A stretch of 64,000 bases of DNA from Pseudomonadota bacterium (GCA_021793155.1 JAJYTF010000007.1:40575-104574); one strand, 5' to 3'. Positions 46,317-55,736 are shown, counted from the stretch's first letter. A program made the numbers and translations. The notes: generated by a model not told the origin, from the letters alone.

Positions 46317-46826
46317 TCATGGCCCCGCCAGGTCTCTGCGTGCGGCCAGCGCGCGGTCCTCGCTGCGTATCCGCCAAGCCAGCAGGAGGCCGTTTGCCAC
46401 CGAGAATCCGAGGGCCAGCCTCCAGGCGCCGAAGGCCAGCGGCAGCACGGCGATCTCGCCCGCCACTACCGCATAATTCGGGTGGCGAAGGAAGCGGTAC
46501 GGCCCGCGCCGGATCAACGGGCGGCCGGGCAGGGTGACGATGCGCGTCGTCCAATAGGGACCCAGGCTGGTGATGACCCAAAGACGCCCGGCCAGCAGCA
46601 CCACGAACAGGCCGAGCAACCGGAAGTCGGGGAGGCGGCCGGCGGGAACGAACACCGCCAATGCCGTCAGCCACGCCGCATGGAGGCCGACCATCAGGGG
46701 GTAGTGGCCCGGTGCCGCTTCGCTTGCCCCTTCGGCCAGCAAGCGGCGGGTGTTGCGCCGGGCATAGGCCAGCTCCGCCAGCCGCAAGGCGGCAATTCCC
46801 CCAAGGATCGGCCAAAGGGCTCTCAC
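46317..46826 (-). CDS. ICMT-family methyltransferase, partner of the type III PKS
   Basis: A 169-aa integral membrane protein with four or five helices and the isoprenylcysteine carboxyl methyltransferase signature GPYRFLRHPNYAVV at about residues 107-120. In other bacteria such proteins (SrsB, BpsB/YpbQ) O-methylate alkylresorcinols or alkylpyrones made by an adjacent type III polyketide synthase. Its ATG overlaps the stop of the polyketide synthase gene in an ATGA, which strongly supports that role here. The product would be a methylated phenolic or pyrone lipid located in the membrane. Confidence 0.85.
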   Translation of the reverse strand: MRALWPILGGIAALRLAELAYARRNTRRLLAEGASEAAPGHYPLMVGLHAAWLTALAVFVPAGRLPDFRLLGLFVVLLAGRLWVITSLGPYWTTRIVTLPGRPLIRRGPYRFLRHPNYAVVAGEIAVLPLAFGAWRLALGFSVANGLLLAWRIRSEDRALAARRDLAGP

Positions 46827-47863
46827 GGCGCTTCGAGCAGCAGGAAGCCCGCGGTGAATCCCGGGCCCAAGGCGGTCATCAGGCTGCGGCCCGAAATCCC
46901 GCCCTGCAGACGCCGGTGCAGGATGAACAGCACGGTGGCCGCCGACATATTGCCGAATTCCCGCAGGATCGCCCGTTCTTCCGCCAGCCGGCCGGGCGCC
47001 AGGCCCAGGGCCTGTTCCAGCGCCGCCAGCACCTTGGCTCCGCCGGGATGGCAGACATAGTGGTCAATCGCCCGGGCGTCCAGGCCCTGGCCGGCCAGGA
47101 ACGCATCCAGCGCCGGGCGGAAGCGCTCGCGCACCAAAAGCGGGATGCTTTGGGCGAACAGCACGCCGAACCCGTCGTCCTCCACCCGCCAGCCCATGAC
47201 GTCCAGCGATTGTGGCCAGGTATGTTCCCCCCAGCCGGTGATGCGCGGCCGGCCGGCCGCGGGCCCCAGCACGACCGCCGCAGCGCCGTCGCCGAACAGC
47301 GCGGTGGCCACCACATTGGCGTTTGACTGGTCGTTGGAGCGGAACGTCAGGCCGCACAGCTCCACCACGACCAGGAGAATGCGCGCGCGTGGCTGGCCGG
47401 CAGCCAGGGCGGCGGCGCGGGCCAGGCCCAGCACACCGCCGGCGCAGCCGAGGCCGAAGATGGGGAGGCGGGCAACGTCGCGACGAAAGGCCATGCGTTC
47501 CATCAGCCGCGCGTCCAGGCTTGGGGTGGCGATACCGGTCGATGAGACCGCGATGATGACATCGATCGCCTCGACGGTCAGGCCGGCCTCCTCGATCGCC
47601 CGGCTGGCCGCCTGTTCCATCAGATCGAGGGCGTTGTCGAGGAACAAGGTGTTGCGTTCGGACCAGGAGCAGGGCCGAAAGTACCAGTCGAGCGGCACGC
47701 AGGAATGGCGCTTGTCGACGCCGGCATTGGCATAGATGGGCAGGAGTCGGTCGATGTCGGCGGTGCCGCCGGCAAAAATCCGCCGCGCCCCGGCAACGAC
47801 CTGGTCACGCTCGAGCACCGTCTCCGGCACGGCGACGCCAATTCCGAGCAGGCTCGTTGACAT
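46823..47863 (-). CDS. Type III polyketide synthase (chalcone/stilbene synthase family)
   Basis: A 346-aa homodimeric enzyme that extends an acyl-CoA starter with malonyl-CoA. The catalytic triad is complete: Cys140 in GLGCAGGVLG, His272 in VCHPGG and Asn305 in EFGNMSAA. Bacterial members make alkylresorcinols, alkylpyrones or phloroglucinols. Coupling to an ICMT-type methyltransferase suggests methylated alkylpyrones or resorcinols, as in the Bacillus bps and Streptomyces srs systems. The start ATG at 47861-47863 (MSTSLLGIGVAVP) is the family N-terminus; the longer frame to 47944 runs into the divergent DUF502 promoter region. Confidence 0.92.
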   Translation of the reverse strand: MSTSLLGIGVAVPETVLERDQVVAGARRIFAGGTADIDRLLPIYANAGVDKRHSCVPLDWYFRPCSWSERNTLFLDNALDLMEQAASRAIEEAGLTVEAIDVIIAVSSTGIATPSLDARLMERMAFRRDVARLPIFGLGCAGGVLGLARAAALAAGQPRARILLVVVELCGLTFRSNDQSNANVVATALFGDGAAAVVLGPAAGRPRITGWGEHTWPQSLDVMGWRVEDDGFGVLFAQSIPLLVRERFRPALDAFLAGQGLDARAIDHYVCHPGGAKVLAALEQALGLAPGRLAEERAILREFGNMSAATVLFILHRRLQGGISGRSLMTALGPGFTAGFLLLEAP

Positions 47864-47949
47864 GGACGGAATCTCCGCGAGAGAATTCACGGATGATTTG
47901 GGAAGCCGCGTGAAGCGCGGCCAGACTCCTCGCGTAGTGAGCATCGGGA

Positions 47950-48645
47950 ATGGACCAGTCGAAAAGTGATACCCCCCCGCCTTCCGAGAGCCCGGTGCAT
48001 CTGACCCTGGCCGGACGGCTGCGTGCGTATTTCTTTGCCGGAATCCTGGTCACAGCACCCATTACCATCACCATCTACATCGCCTGGCTGTTCATCGACT
48101 TCGTCGATCGTCAGGTAACGCCGTGGATTCCCGCTGCGTGGAATCCCAAGCAGTGGGGGGTTCCCGGCATGGGTCTCCTGCTGGTGGTGGTCGCATTCAC
48201 CCTGGTGGGGGCCTTGACCGCCGGCATCCTGGGCCGAATGTGGATCCGCCTCAGCGAAGCGGTCATGCAGCGCACGCCGGTCCTGCGCGGCATCTATTCC
48301 GCGGTCAAGCAGATCTTCGAGACCGTGCTCTCACACAAGTCCCAGGCATTCCGCGAGGTAGCGCTGATCGAATACCCCCGCCGCGGCATGTGGACGCTGG
48401 CCTTCATCAGCGGACCGGCGGCTCCCCAGATCGACCGCTGTGCCGGCGACCAGTTGATCAGCGTCTTCGTCCCGACGACCCCCAATCCCACATCGGGCTT
48501 CCTGCTGTTCCTCCCGCGCAACGAGGTTCATGTGCTGAATATGAGCGTGGACGAGGGGTTCAAGCTGCTGATCTCCTGTGGCATCGTCGCCCCGCCGGAC
48601 CGCGTTGTTCCGCTCGCGGGCACCGAAGCCGTCGTGACGGGATAG
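47950..48645 (+). CDS. DUF502-family membrane protein
   Basis: A 231-aa protein with two transmembrane helices (about 28-50 and 75-97) and a conserved soluble C-terminal part with LRGIYSAVKQIFETV, FLLFLPRNEVHVLNM and SVDEGFKLLISCG. DUF502 proteins are common in proteobacteria and plants (the LCV/COV1 group) and their function in bacteria is not known; a role in membrane or trafficking control is suggested for plants. It is divergent from the polyketide synthase gene with 86 bp between the starts and is followed by a convergent marR gene. Confidence 0.9.
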   Translation: MDQSKSDTPPPSESPVHLTLAGRLRAYFFAGILVTAPITITIYIAWLFIDFVDRQVTPWIPAAWNPKQWGVPGMGLLLVVVAFTLVGALTAGILGRMWIRLSEAVMQRTPVLRGIYSAVKQIFETVLSHKSQAFREVALIEYPRRGMWTLAFISGPAAPQIDRCAGDQLISVFVPTTPNPTSGFLLFLPRNEVHVLNMSVDEGFKLLISCGIVAPPDRVVPLAGTEAVVTG

Positions 48646-48713
48646 GCGGTTCGCGTCCTTCAAGAAGTCTTTCCCAGCCGCTCAGGGCGCGGCTCCCCCG
48701 CGGGAAAACCGCT

Positions 48714-49163
48714 TCATACCGAAAGCTTTTCGAAGCTTTCGTCGAGAAGGCGGTGGAGGTCTGCCAGATCCCCGGCCCCCAGGCGCGCCTGGATTTCGTC
48801 CTGCGCCAGGCGCCACAGGGGCTTGGCTTCCGCCCAAAGGGCGCGGCCGGCCTCGGGCACGGCGACATATTTGCTGCGGCGGTCGGGGCCGGTGGCCAGA
48901 ACCAGCAGGCCGCGGGCGAGCAGAGGCTTCAGGTTGCGGGTGACGGTGGTCCGGTCCATCCCCATGAGAGCGGCCAATTCATGCACGCTGGGGGGCTCGC
49001 GGCGGACCAGATTGGCCAGCAGCGAATACTGCGTCAGGGTCAGCCCGACCGCGGCGAGCCGCAAATCATAAATCTGCGTTGCCCGCCGCGCCGTCCGCCG
49101 CAGCCGAAAGCAGGTGCAGCCCTTGAGCCAGCGCTCCTCGCCCTCAGCCATCGGCATTGCCAT
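48714..49163 (-). CDS. MarR-family transcriptional regulator
   Basis: A 149-aa winged-helix regulator. The recognition region is SVHELAALMGMDRTTVTRNL at about residues 59-78, followed by the wing GPDRRSKYVAV. A Cys-rich start (LKGCTCFRLRR) is a common variant of the family. Its start lies 20 bp inside the maoC gene, so the two are co-transcribed. Two mirror-image 12-bp sites in the maoC-MFS intergenic region (49651-49662 and 49691-49702) are its likely operators, so it should control both its own operon and the divergent transporter. Effector unknown, possibly an acyl-CoA or phenolic acid. Confidence 0.88.
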   Translation of the reverse strand: MAMPMAEGEERWLKGCTCFRLRRTARRATQIYDLRLAAVGLTLTQYSLLANLVRREPPSVHELAALMGMDRTTVTRNLKPLLARGLLVLATGPDRRSKYVAVPEAGRALWAEAKPLWRLAQDEIQARLGAGDLADLHRLLDESFEKLSV

Positions 49164-49608
49164 TGGCGCGCGCCGGCACCAGCAGGCGCGCGGTCATTGT
49201 CTGGACCATCTCTTCGTTCTGGTTGAAAGTGTCGGTCCGCACCCTGATCATGCCACGGTCGGGGCGGGAATGCGACGGCATCACCTCGAGAACCTCGCTC
49301 ACCGCGCGCAACCGGTCCCCCGGACGCACCGGACGCAACCAACCCAGCGATTCGACGTCGCGGCCAATCACCCCCCAGGCGCCGGCACACCCGTCCGGGC
49401 TGGTGACCAGCATCCTCATGGTCAATGCCGCGGTCATCCATCCGCTGGCCGCCAGCCCGCCGAAGAAGCTGTGCTCGGCAGCCTCGGGATCAGTGTGGAA
49501 TGGCTGTGGATCATAACGCTGGGCGAAGCGGACGATTTCCTCGGTCTCCACCTCGACCGGCCCGGCGTGGAACCGCTGGCCGGGGCTGAAATCCGACAGG
49601 TACCGCAT
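49144..49608 (-). CDS. MaoC-like hot-dog dehydratase
   Basis: A 154-aa protein of the MaoC (R-specific enoyl-CoA hydratase) family. The active-site Asp and His are in QRYDPQPFHTDPEAA (about residues 31-45), followed by FFGGLAASGWMTA, the conserved glycine-rich helix. It hydrates an enoyl-CoA thioester. The ATG at 49606-49608 is preceded by GGAGAC and leads into the standard MRYLSDFSPGQRF start; the frame open to 49662 covers the operator region. It heads a two-gene unit with the MarR regulator. Confidence 0.9.
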   Translation of the reverse strand: MRYLSDFSPGQRFHAGPVEVETEEIVRFAQRYDPQPFHTDPEAAEHSFFGGLAASGWMTAALTMRMLVTSPDGCAGAWGVIGRDVESLGWLRPVRPGDRLRAVSEVLEVMPSHSRPDRGMIRVRTDTFNQNEEMVQTMTARLLVPARANGNADG

Positions 49609-49641
49609 TATTCGTCTCCTCGGTTGACAATCTGCCGACAA

Positions 49642-49702
49642 TGCATATAGGTGTATATGCACGTCTTTGCCTTGCGGTCAATGTCTAAAGGTGCATATAC
49701 AC
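49642..49702. promoter_or_regulatory. Paired MarR-type operators between maoC and the MFS gene
   Basis: GTGTATATGCAC (49651-49662) and GTGCATATACAC (49691-49702) are exact reverse complements whose starts are 40 bp apart. A further TGCATATA (49642-49649) extends the first into the near-palindrome TGCATATAGGTGTATATGCA. TTGCGG (49672-49677) with TATACA 18 bp on could drive the transporter, and TTGACC (minus strand, upstream of the first site) with TATACA could drive maoC, so each site would cover one -10. Binding by the nearby MarR is inferred. Confidence 0.68.
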
Positions 49703-49732
49703 TGACCGGAGAGCGAGAAGGAGGTTCGCCCA

Positions 49733-51016
49733 ATGCCGTTCCTTGCCCGGTTTGCCGGACGCCGTCTCCATTATGCCTGGATCGTCGCGGCCGCGGTGTT
49801 CCTGGCGTTGCTGACGGCCGCCGGGGTGCGCAGCATGCCTGGTGTCCTGCTGGTGCCGTTGATGAACGACCTGGGATGGGATCGCGCCACCATTTCCTTC
49901 GCCGTGTCGGTGGGTATCGCCCTCTACGGCCTGACCGGTCCTTTCGCCGCCGCCATCATGCAGCGATTCGGCATTCGGCGGACCCTGTTGGCCGCCCTGG
50001 CCCTACTGGCTGCGGCGGTGGCCTCGACCACGCTGGTCACAGCGCCCTGGCAGATGGTGCTGACCTGGGGCGTGTTGACCGGGCTCGGCACCGGTACCGT
50101 CGGGCTGGTCATGGGAGCGACGGTGGTCAATCGCTGGTTCGCCACGCGCCGCGGCCTCGCCATGGGCATTCTGACCGCCAGCACGGCAACCGGTCAGCTC
50201 GTCTTCCTGCCGCTTCTGGCCAGCGTCATCGAGGCAGCCGGCTGGCGTACCGCCACGCTGATCGTCGCTGGTGTCACCGCGGCCGTCGTTCCCCTGGTGT
50301 TTCTGGCGGTACCGGAACGACCGGCTGACTTGGCCTTGCGGCCCTATGGGGCAACCGGTGCGGAGCCTCCGGCGACGGGGCAGGGCAACCCGCTGGCTAC
50401 CGCATTCGCCGTGCTCGGCCGCGGCGTCCGGTCGCCTGTCTTCTGGCTGCTGTGGAGCAGCTTCTTCATCTGCGGCCTGTCCACCAACGGCCTGGTCGGC
50501 ACTCATCTCATCTCGCTTTGCCTAGACCACGGCCTGCCGGAAGTGCGTGCCGCCGGCCTGCTGGCCGCCATGGGCATCTTCGACCTGTTCGGCACAACCT
50601 TTTCCGGCTGGCTGTCCGACCGCTACGACAACCGGGTGCTGCTTGCCTGGTACTACGGCTTGCGCGGGATTTCCCTGGTATTCCTGCCTTACACCGATTT
50701 CAGCCTGGTCGAGCTGTCGATCTTCGCGGTGTTCTACGGATTGGACTGGATTGCCACCGTACCGCCCACCGTCCGCCTGGCAACCGCAGAATTCGGCGAC
50801 CGCGACGCCCCCATCCTGTTCGGCTGGATCTCTGCCGGCCACCAGATGGGCGCCGCTACGGCCGCCTTCGGCGCCGGCCTGCTGCGCAGCGAACTGGACA
50901 GCTATCTGCTGGCCTTCGTCATTGCCGGCACCGCCTGCATCCTGATCGCCTTGGTCCTGCTGGGCGCCGCCTACAACCGGCAGAAGGGCAGGCTGCAACC
51001 TTCCGAGTCAATGTAG
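49733..51016 (+). CDS. MFS transporter (monocarboxylate/oxalate-formate type)
   Basis: A 427-aa inner-membrane carrier with twelve predicted helices in two halves, split by a loop at about 195-225. The start is MPFLARFAGRRLHYAWIVAA, typical of the branch of major-facilitator proteins that move monocarboxylates or other organic anions. GAGAAGGAGG precedes the ATG. It is divergent from maoC-marR and shares their operators, so it should import (or export) the compound that is processed by the surrounding acyl-CoA genes. It is convergent with the acyl-CoA dehydrogenase gene. Confidence 0.9.
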   Translation: MPFLARFAGRRLHYAWIVAAAVFLALLTAAGVRSMPGVLLVPLMNDLGWDRATISFAVSVGIALYGLTGPFAAAIMQRFGIRRTLLAALALLAAAVASTTLVTAPWQMVLTWGVLTGLGTGTVGLVMGATVVNRWFATRRGLAMGILTASTATGQLVFLPLLASVIEAAGWRTATLIVAGVTAAVVPLVFLAVPERPADLALRPYGATGAEPPATGQGNPLATAFAVLGRGVRSPVFWLLWSSFFICGLSTNGLVGTHLISLCLDHGLPEVRAAGLLAAMGIFDLFGTTFSGWLSDRYDNRVLLAWYYGLRGISLVFLPYTDFSLVELSIFAVFYGLDWIATVPPTVRLATAEFGDRDAPILFGWISAGHQMGAATAAFGAGLLRSELDSYLLAFVIAGTACILIALVLLGAAYNRQKGRLQPSESM

Positions 51017-51043
51017 GCTGGCCTGAACCGTCTGCGCCGGCCC

Positions 51044-52831
51044 TCAGAAATCCTCGTCGGGCAGCGCCATCACCGCTTCGGCTCCGGCCATGGCGGCGGC
51101 GGCCAGGCCGGGGGCCTGCGGCAGGATATGCTCACAGTAGAAGCGGGCGGTAATCAGCTTGGCCGCCAGGTGACGCTGGCCGCTATCGCCGCCGCGCAGC
51201 GCGGCTTCGGCCGCCAAGGCGCTTCGGGCCATCACCCAGCCGCCGACCACCGTCCCCCACAGGCGCAGATAGGGAACGGCGCCGGCGGCCCACTGGTTCG
51301 GATCGCCGTCTTGCCGCAGCAGCATCCAGCGGGTGGCCGACTGCAGCTTGTCGAGGGCCACCTCCAAATTGGCCCGCATGCGGGCCAGCGGTCCGCCGCC
51401 GAGGTGCGCCGCGGCCTCGCCCATTTCGCCGATGAAGTGCAGGGCGCATTGGCCGCCATCGCGCATCAGCTTGCGGCCGATCAGGTCATTGGCCTGAATT
51501 CCGGTCGTCCCTTCGTAGATTTCGGCGATGCGCACGTCGCGCAGATGCTGCGCCGCCCCCGTCTCTTCGATATAGCCCATGCCGCCATGCACCTGGATGC
51601 CCAGGGAAGCCACGACGCTGGCCTGTTCGGTGCACCACCCCTTGACCACCGGTATCAACAGATCCACAAGGGCCTGCCGCGCATCGCGGACCGATAGCTC
51701 AGGGTGTCGCCGCGCCAGGTCCAGCAGGCCGGCGGTAAAATAGGCCAGGCCGCGCGCCGCTTCGGTGGCGGCCCGCATGGTCATCAGCATGCGGCGGACG
51801 TCCGGATGACGGATGATGGCCACCGGTTCGGGGTCGCGCGATCCCAGGGCCCGCGATTGAATGCGTTGGCGGGCGTAGTCGCGCGCCTGCTGGTAGGCGC
51901 GCTCCGCCACGGCCACCCCCTGCAGCCCAACCCCCAGGCGCGCGTTGTTCATCATGGTGAACATATGGGCGAGGCCCTTGTTTTCCTGTCCCACCAGCCA
52001 GCCGACGGCGCCGCCGGCGTCGCCGAAGGCCACCGAGCCCGTTGGGCTGCCCTTGATGCCCATCTTATGTTCGAGCGACACCACCCTGACATCATTACGA
52101 TTTCCCAACGATCCGTCCGGCCGCGGGATGAACTTCGGCACGATGAAGAGGGAGACCCCTTTGACGCCGGATGGCGCCCCGGGTGTGCGGGCCAGCACAA
52201 GATGGACAATGTTCTCAGCCATGTCGTGTTCGGCATAGGTGATGAACATCTTCTGCCCAGTGATCCGATAGCTGCCGTCGGGCTCGGAAGCCGCCCTGGT
52301 CCGGACCGCGCCCACGTCCGAGCCGGCCTGAGGTTCGGTCAGGTTCATCGTGCCGGTCCAGCGACCGGCGATCAGCGGCGGAAGATAGATGGCCTTCTGT
52401 TCCGCCGAGCCGTGATGGGTGATGGCGTCGATCGCACCCTGGTTGAGCAGCGGACATAGGGCGAAGGCGGCGTTGGCGCCGTGCCAGATCTCCTGCACGG
52501 CTGCGGCCAGCAGCCAGGGCAGTCCCTGACCGCCGTATGCTGGATCGAAGGGCAGGCCATTCCAGCCGCCCTCGGCGAATCTGCGGTAGGCGGCCGACCA
52601 GCCATCGGGGGTCCATACGGCACCGTCTGCAAGACGGCAACCCTGGCGGTCGCCCACTTGGCTGAGCGGCGCCAGGACTTCGGCGGCCAGCCGCGCCGCC
52701 TCGTCCAGCACGGCATCCACCAGGTCGGGAGTGGCCTCCTCCAGTCCGGGCAGGGCGGCGATTTCCATCATCCCGCCCAGCTGCGCGAGGGCGAAACGAA
52801 TCTCGGTCAGCGGAGCGGCATAGCTGCTCAT
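51044..52831 (-). CDS. Acyl-CoA dehydrogenase (DmdC/FadE long type)
   Basis: A 595-aa flavoprotein of the larger acyl-CoA dehydrogenase group that has a C-terminal extension (from about residue 460). Conserved segments are the FAD-binding NLTEPQAGSDVGAV and KMFITYAEHD, the QVHGGMGYIEE region, and the catalytic glutamate in IAEIYEGTTGIQ. The group includes DmdC (methylthiopropionoyl-CoA) and other branched or unusual acyl-CoA dehydrogenases, so the substrate is open. Its start is three bases after the thiolase stop, and both are read leftward as one unit. Confidence 0.9.
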   Translation of the reverse strand: MSSYAAPLTEIRFALAQLGGMMEIAALPGLEEATPDLVDAVLDEAARLAAEVLAPLSQVGDRQGCRLADGAVWTPDGWSAAYRRFAEGGWNGLPFDPAYGGQGLPWLLAAAVQEIWHGANAAFALCPLLNQGAIDAITHHGSAEQKAIYLPPLIAGRWTGTMNLTEPQAGSDVGAVRTRAASEPDGSYRITGQKMFITYAEHDMAENIVHLVLARTPGAPSGVKGVSLFIVPKFIPRPDGSLGNRNDVRVVSLEHKMGIKGSPTGSVAFGDAGGAVGWLVGQENKGLAHMFTMMNNARLGVGLQGVAVAERAYQQARDYARQRIQSRALGSRDPEPVAIIRHPDVRRMLMTMRAATEAARGLAYFTAGLLDLARRHPELSVRDARQALVDLLIPVVKGWCTEQASVVASLGIQVHGGMGYIEETGAAQHLRDVRIAEIYEGTTGIQANDLIGRKLMRDGGQCALHFIGEMGEAAAHLGGGPLARMRANLEVALDKLQSATRWMLLRQDGDPNQWAAGAVPYLRLWGTVVGGWVMARSALAAEAALRGGDSGQRHLAAKLITARFYCEHILPQAPGLAAAAMAGAEAVMALPDEDF

Positions 52832-52834
52832 GAT

Positions 52835-54010
52835 CTAAATCCGCTCGATGACCGTCGCCGTGGCCATGCCGTGGCCGATGCACATCACCTGCAGGCCCAA
52901 TTGGCCGCCGGTGGCTTCGAGCCCGGCCAGCATCTTGGCCATCAGCGCCGCGCCGGTACCGCCCAGCGGATGTCCATGGGCGATGGCGCCTCCCCAGGGA
53001 TTGACCTTGGCCTCGTCGGGCCGCAGTTCGCGCATCCAGGACAGCGCCACCGTGGCGAAGGCCTCGTTGATCTCGATCCAGTCGAGGTCGCCGATGGTCA
53101 GTCCGGCTTTCCGGAGCGCCAGGCTGGTCGCCGGGATCACTCCGGTGAGTTGCATTCGCGGATCGGCGCCCACCGCCACCCGGGCGCGAAAGCGGGCGCG
53201 GGGACGCAGTCCGTCCCCCTCGGCCACGGCGCGGTCGGCGATCAGCACAGCGGAAGCGCCGTCCGACATCTGGCTGGCGTTGGCCGCAGTGACCACTCCC
53301 ATGCCCGAGGCGCGGAACACGGGGTTGAGCGAGGCCATCTTGGTTTCGTCAAGCTGCCCGCGGACGCCTTCATCGAAGGTCAGCGTGAACGCCTTGCCGT
53401 CCTTGTCGACGGCCGGTGTGGGGAGGATTTCCTTGTGGCGAGCGGCGCCGATGGCGGCGAACGCCCGCCGGTGGCTTTCGCGGGCGAAGGCGTCGCAGTC
53501 GGCGCGGCTGATGTCCCAGCGCTCGGCGATCAATTCGGCACTTTCCACTTGGTGGACCAGGGCGTGGCGAGCCATCAGTTCAGGATTCAAATCCTCGAAA
53601 CCACGGAAGTCGCGCTGGCCGAGGGTGATGTCGAGGAACATAGGCACCCGGGTCATGCTTTCCACGCCGCAGGCCACCGCGTAGCGGATGTCGCCGGCCG
53701 CCACCGCCTGGGAGGCGAAATGCACCGCCTGCTGGCTTGAGCCGCACATGCGGTTCAACGCGACCCCGGGGATGTCGGTGGGCAGACCGGCCAGCAGAAC
53801 CGCCAGCCGCCCCACATTGGCCGCCTGCTCGCCGGCCTGGCAGACGCAGCCGGCGATCACATCCTCAATCTTGGCGCCGTCGATGCCGGCCCGAGCGATC
53901 AGGCCGCTTACGGCAAAGGCCAGTAGAGAATCCGGCCGCTGCTCGCGCAGGGCACCGCCCCGCCGCCCGAATGGTGTGCGTACTGCCTCGACGATGACGG
54001 CTTCCGACAT
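52835..54010 (-). CDS. Acetyl-CoA acyltransferase (thiolase)
   Basis: A 391-aa thiolase with nucleophile Cys89 in [12 protein letters not shown], the base His347 in [11 protein letters not shown] and Cys377 in [10 protein letters not shown]. The length and motifs fit degradative thiolases (FadA/AtoB type) that split a 3-oxoacyl-CoA into acetyl-CoA and a shorter acyl-CoA. It is the first gene of a unit with the acyl-CoA dehydrogenase. GGAGACC precedes the ATG. The 117-bp upstream gap contains two short palindromes that may be regulatory. Confidence 0.93.
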   Translation of the reverse strand: MSEAVIVEAVRTPFGRRGGALREQRPDSLLAFAVSGLIARAGIDGAKIEDVIAGCVCQAGEQAANVGRLAVLLAGLPTDIPGVALNRMCGSSQQAVHFASQAVAAGDIRYAVACGVESMTRVPMFLDITLGQRDFRGFEDLNPELMARHALVHQVESAELIAERWDISRADCDAFARESHRRAFAAIGAARHKEILPTPAVDKDGKAFTLTFDEGVRGQLDETKMASLNPVFRASGMGVVTAANASQMSDGASAVLIADRAVAEGDGLRPRARFRARVAVGADPRMQLTGVIPATSLALRKAGLTIGDLDWIEINEAFATVALSWMRELRPDEAKVNPWGGAIAHGHPLGGTGAALMAKMLAGLEATGGQLGLQVMCIGHGMATATVIERI

Positions 54011-54040
54011 GAACTGGTCTCCTCACATTTCCGATTTGCA

Positions 54041-54066
54041 ATCTGCAGATACTGCGTCCTGTACAG
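54041..54066. promoter_or_regulatory. Two short palindromes upstream of the thiolase operon
   Basis: ATCTGCAGAT (54041-54050) and CTGTACAG (54059-54066) are perfect palindromes placed 31-56 bp before the thiolase start. They could form operator half-sites for a regulator of the acyl-CoA genes; no promoter with good spacing was seen and the function is a guess. Confidence 0.3.
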
Positions 54067-54127
54067 AGCGATAGTATTGTCTCGCCTGCCGAACAGTTGC
54101 TACCTGCGCATTATTGCTAATTATACG

Positions 54128-55699
54128 TCAGACAACGCCATTCGCAGGTTGTGAATATTTTTCACGCAGCTGGCGTTTCAAAATCTTTCCGGCGGTATTG
54201 CGGGGCAGAGCGTCGACGAAGAAGACTTTTTTTGGCAGCTTGAACGGCGCCAGATGCCGGGCAGCATGGGCGATCAGTTCCTCCGCGGTAGCGTCCTGGC
54301 CGGCGCGCAGGACCACCATGGCGGCCACCGCTTCGATCCATTTCGAGTCGGGCAAAGCGACCACCGCAACCTCGGATACCGCCGGATGGCTGAACAGCGC
54401 TTCCTCGACTTCACGGCTGGAGACGACGACGCCGCCGGTGTTGATGATGTCCTTGATCCGGTCGACGATGTAGAGATAGCCGCCTTCGTCGAAATAGCCC
54501 ACGTCACCCGAGTGAAACCAGCCGCCGGCGAAAGCCTCCGCCGACTGCTCGGGCTTGTCCCAGTAGCCGGTCAGCAATTGCGGTGACCGATGGACGATCT
54601 CGCCCTGCTGGCCCGGCGGACAGTCGTTCATCCGGGCGTCGACGATGCGCGTCTCCACATTGAACACCGGCCGCCCAGCCGAGGCCGGTCGCTCTTCGTG
54701 GTCCTCGGGCCGCAGGACGGTGGCCAGCGGACCGATTTCGCTCTGGCCATAGCAGTTGTAGACGCCCACCCTCGGCAGACGCCGGCGCAGCTCCTGCAGC
54801 ACCGGCACCGGCATGATGGAGGCACCGTAATAGGCCTTGCTCAGCGATGAGAGGTCGCGCTGATCGAAGGCTGGGCTGCGCAGCAGGCTGATCCACACCG
54901 TGGGCGGGGCGAAGAACGATGTGATCCTCCGCTCCTCGATCAGGCGCAGGCATTCCTCGGCCGCCGGCGCCTCGATCAACATGGTGGTGGCGCCGGCCAG
55001 CAACCCGGGCATGAGGAAAACATGCATCTGCGCCGAATGGTAGAGGGGTAGGGCGGCCAGGGCGACATCACCTGGCCTGATGTCCAGTTCAACCACACAG
55101 CTGACGTATTCGGCCAGCAAGGCACGGTGGGTCATCATCGCCCCCTTCGGCGCGGCGGTCGTGCCCGAAGTGTAGAGCAACTGCGCCAGGTCGCCGTCGT
55201 CCAACGGAATGTCGGGCGGCTCGGCCGGCCCCTGGCGGAGCGCGATAGCCGTGATGTCGAGGCCGTCGCCCTCACGGAAGGTTCCGCGCAGACATGGACC
55301 GAGATCCGGACGCAGTCCGTCCACCAGCCCCCCCAGTGATTTGTCGTGGATCAGCGCCGCCGCCCCGGACTGGTGCAGGATGTATTCCAGTTCCTGCTCG
55401 CCTAGCGCGTAATTGATCGGAACATGGACCAGGCCGGCGCGGCTGCAGGCCAGCCACAGCAAGACATAAGCGTCGGAATTTCTGCCGAAGGCGCCAACCC
55501 GGTCGCCCGGTTCGAGGCCGGAGGCCAGCAGGGCGCGAGCCACCCGGTTGGACGCGGCATCGAGATCCCGGAAGGTCCAGCGGCGGGAGCCGTAGATCAG
55601 CGCTTCCTTGTCCGGCAATCGGCTGACCGAACGATGGAGGGCGTCGGCGATGGTGTTGCGGCCGGCGCCATGCGGTAACGGCGGATCGGTGTGCCCCAT
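54128..55699 (-). CDS. AMP-dependent acyl-CoA ligase
   Basis: A 523-aa ANL-superfamily enzyme that activates a carboxylic acid to its CoA ester through an acyl-adenylate. The P-loop-like motif YTSGTTAAPKGAMMTH (about residues 175-190), the adenine-binding YNCYGQSE, the hinge region HSGDVGYFDEGGYLYIVDR and the C-terminal Lys in NTAGKILKRQL are all present. The length fits medium-chain or aryl acid ligases. GGAGG is seven bases upstream of the ATG at 55697-55699. It follows the GntR regulator by 37 bp and probably feeds the dehydrogenase, MaoC and thiolase nearby. Confidence 0.92.
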   Translation of the reverse strand: MGHTDPPLPHGAGRNTIADALHRSVSRLPDKEALIYGSRRWTFRDLDAASNRVARALLASGLEPGDRVGAFGRNSDAYVLLWLACSRAGLVHVPINYALGEQELEYILHQSGAAALIHDKSLGGLVDGLRPDLGPCLRGTFREGDGLDITAIALRQGPAEPPDIPLDDGDLAQLLYTSGTTAAPKGAMMTHRALLAEYVSCVVELDIRPGDVALAALPLYHSAQMHVFLMPGLLAGATTMLIEAPAAEECLRLIEERRITSFFAPPTVWISLLRSPAFDQRDLSSLSKAYYGASIMPVPVLQELRRRLPRVGVYNCYGQSEIGPLATVLRPEDHEERPASAGRPVFNVETRIVDARMNDCPPGQQGEIVHRSPQLLTGYWDKPEQSAEAFAGGWFHSGDVGYFDEGGYLYIVDRIKDIINTGGVVVSSREVEEALFSHPAVSEVAVVALPDSKWIEAVAAMVVLRAGQDATAEELIAHAARHLAPFKLPKKVFFVDALPRNTAGKILKRQLREKYSQPANGVV

Positions 55700-55736
55700 G
55701 GATTTCCTCCCGTCTGGTTCTTTCGCCCGCTCCGCG

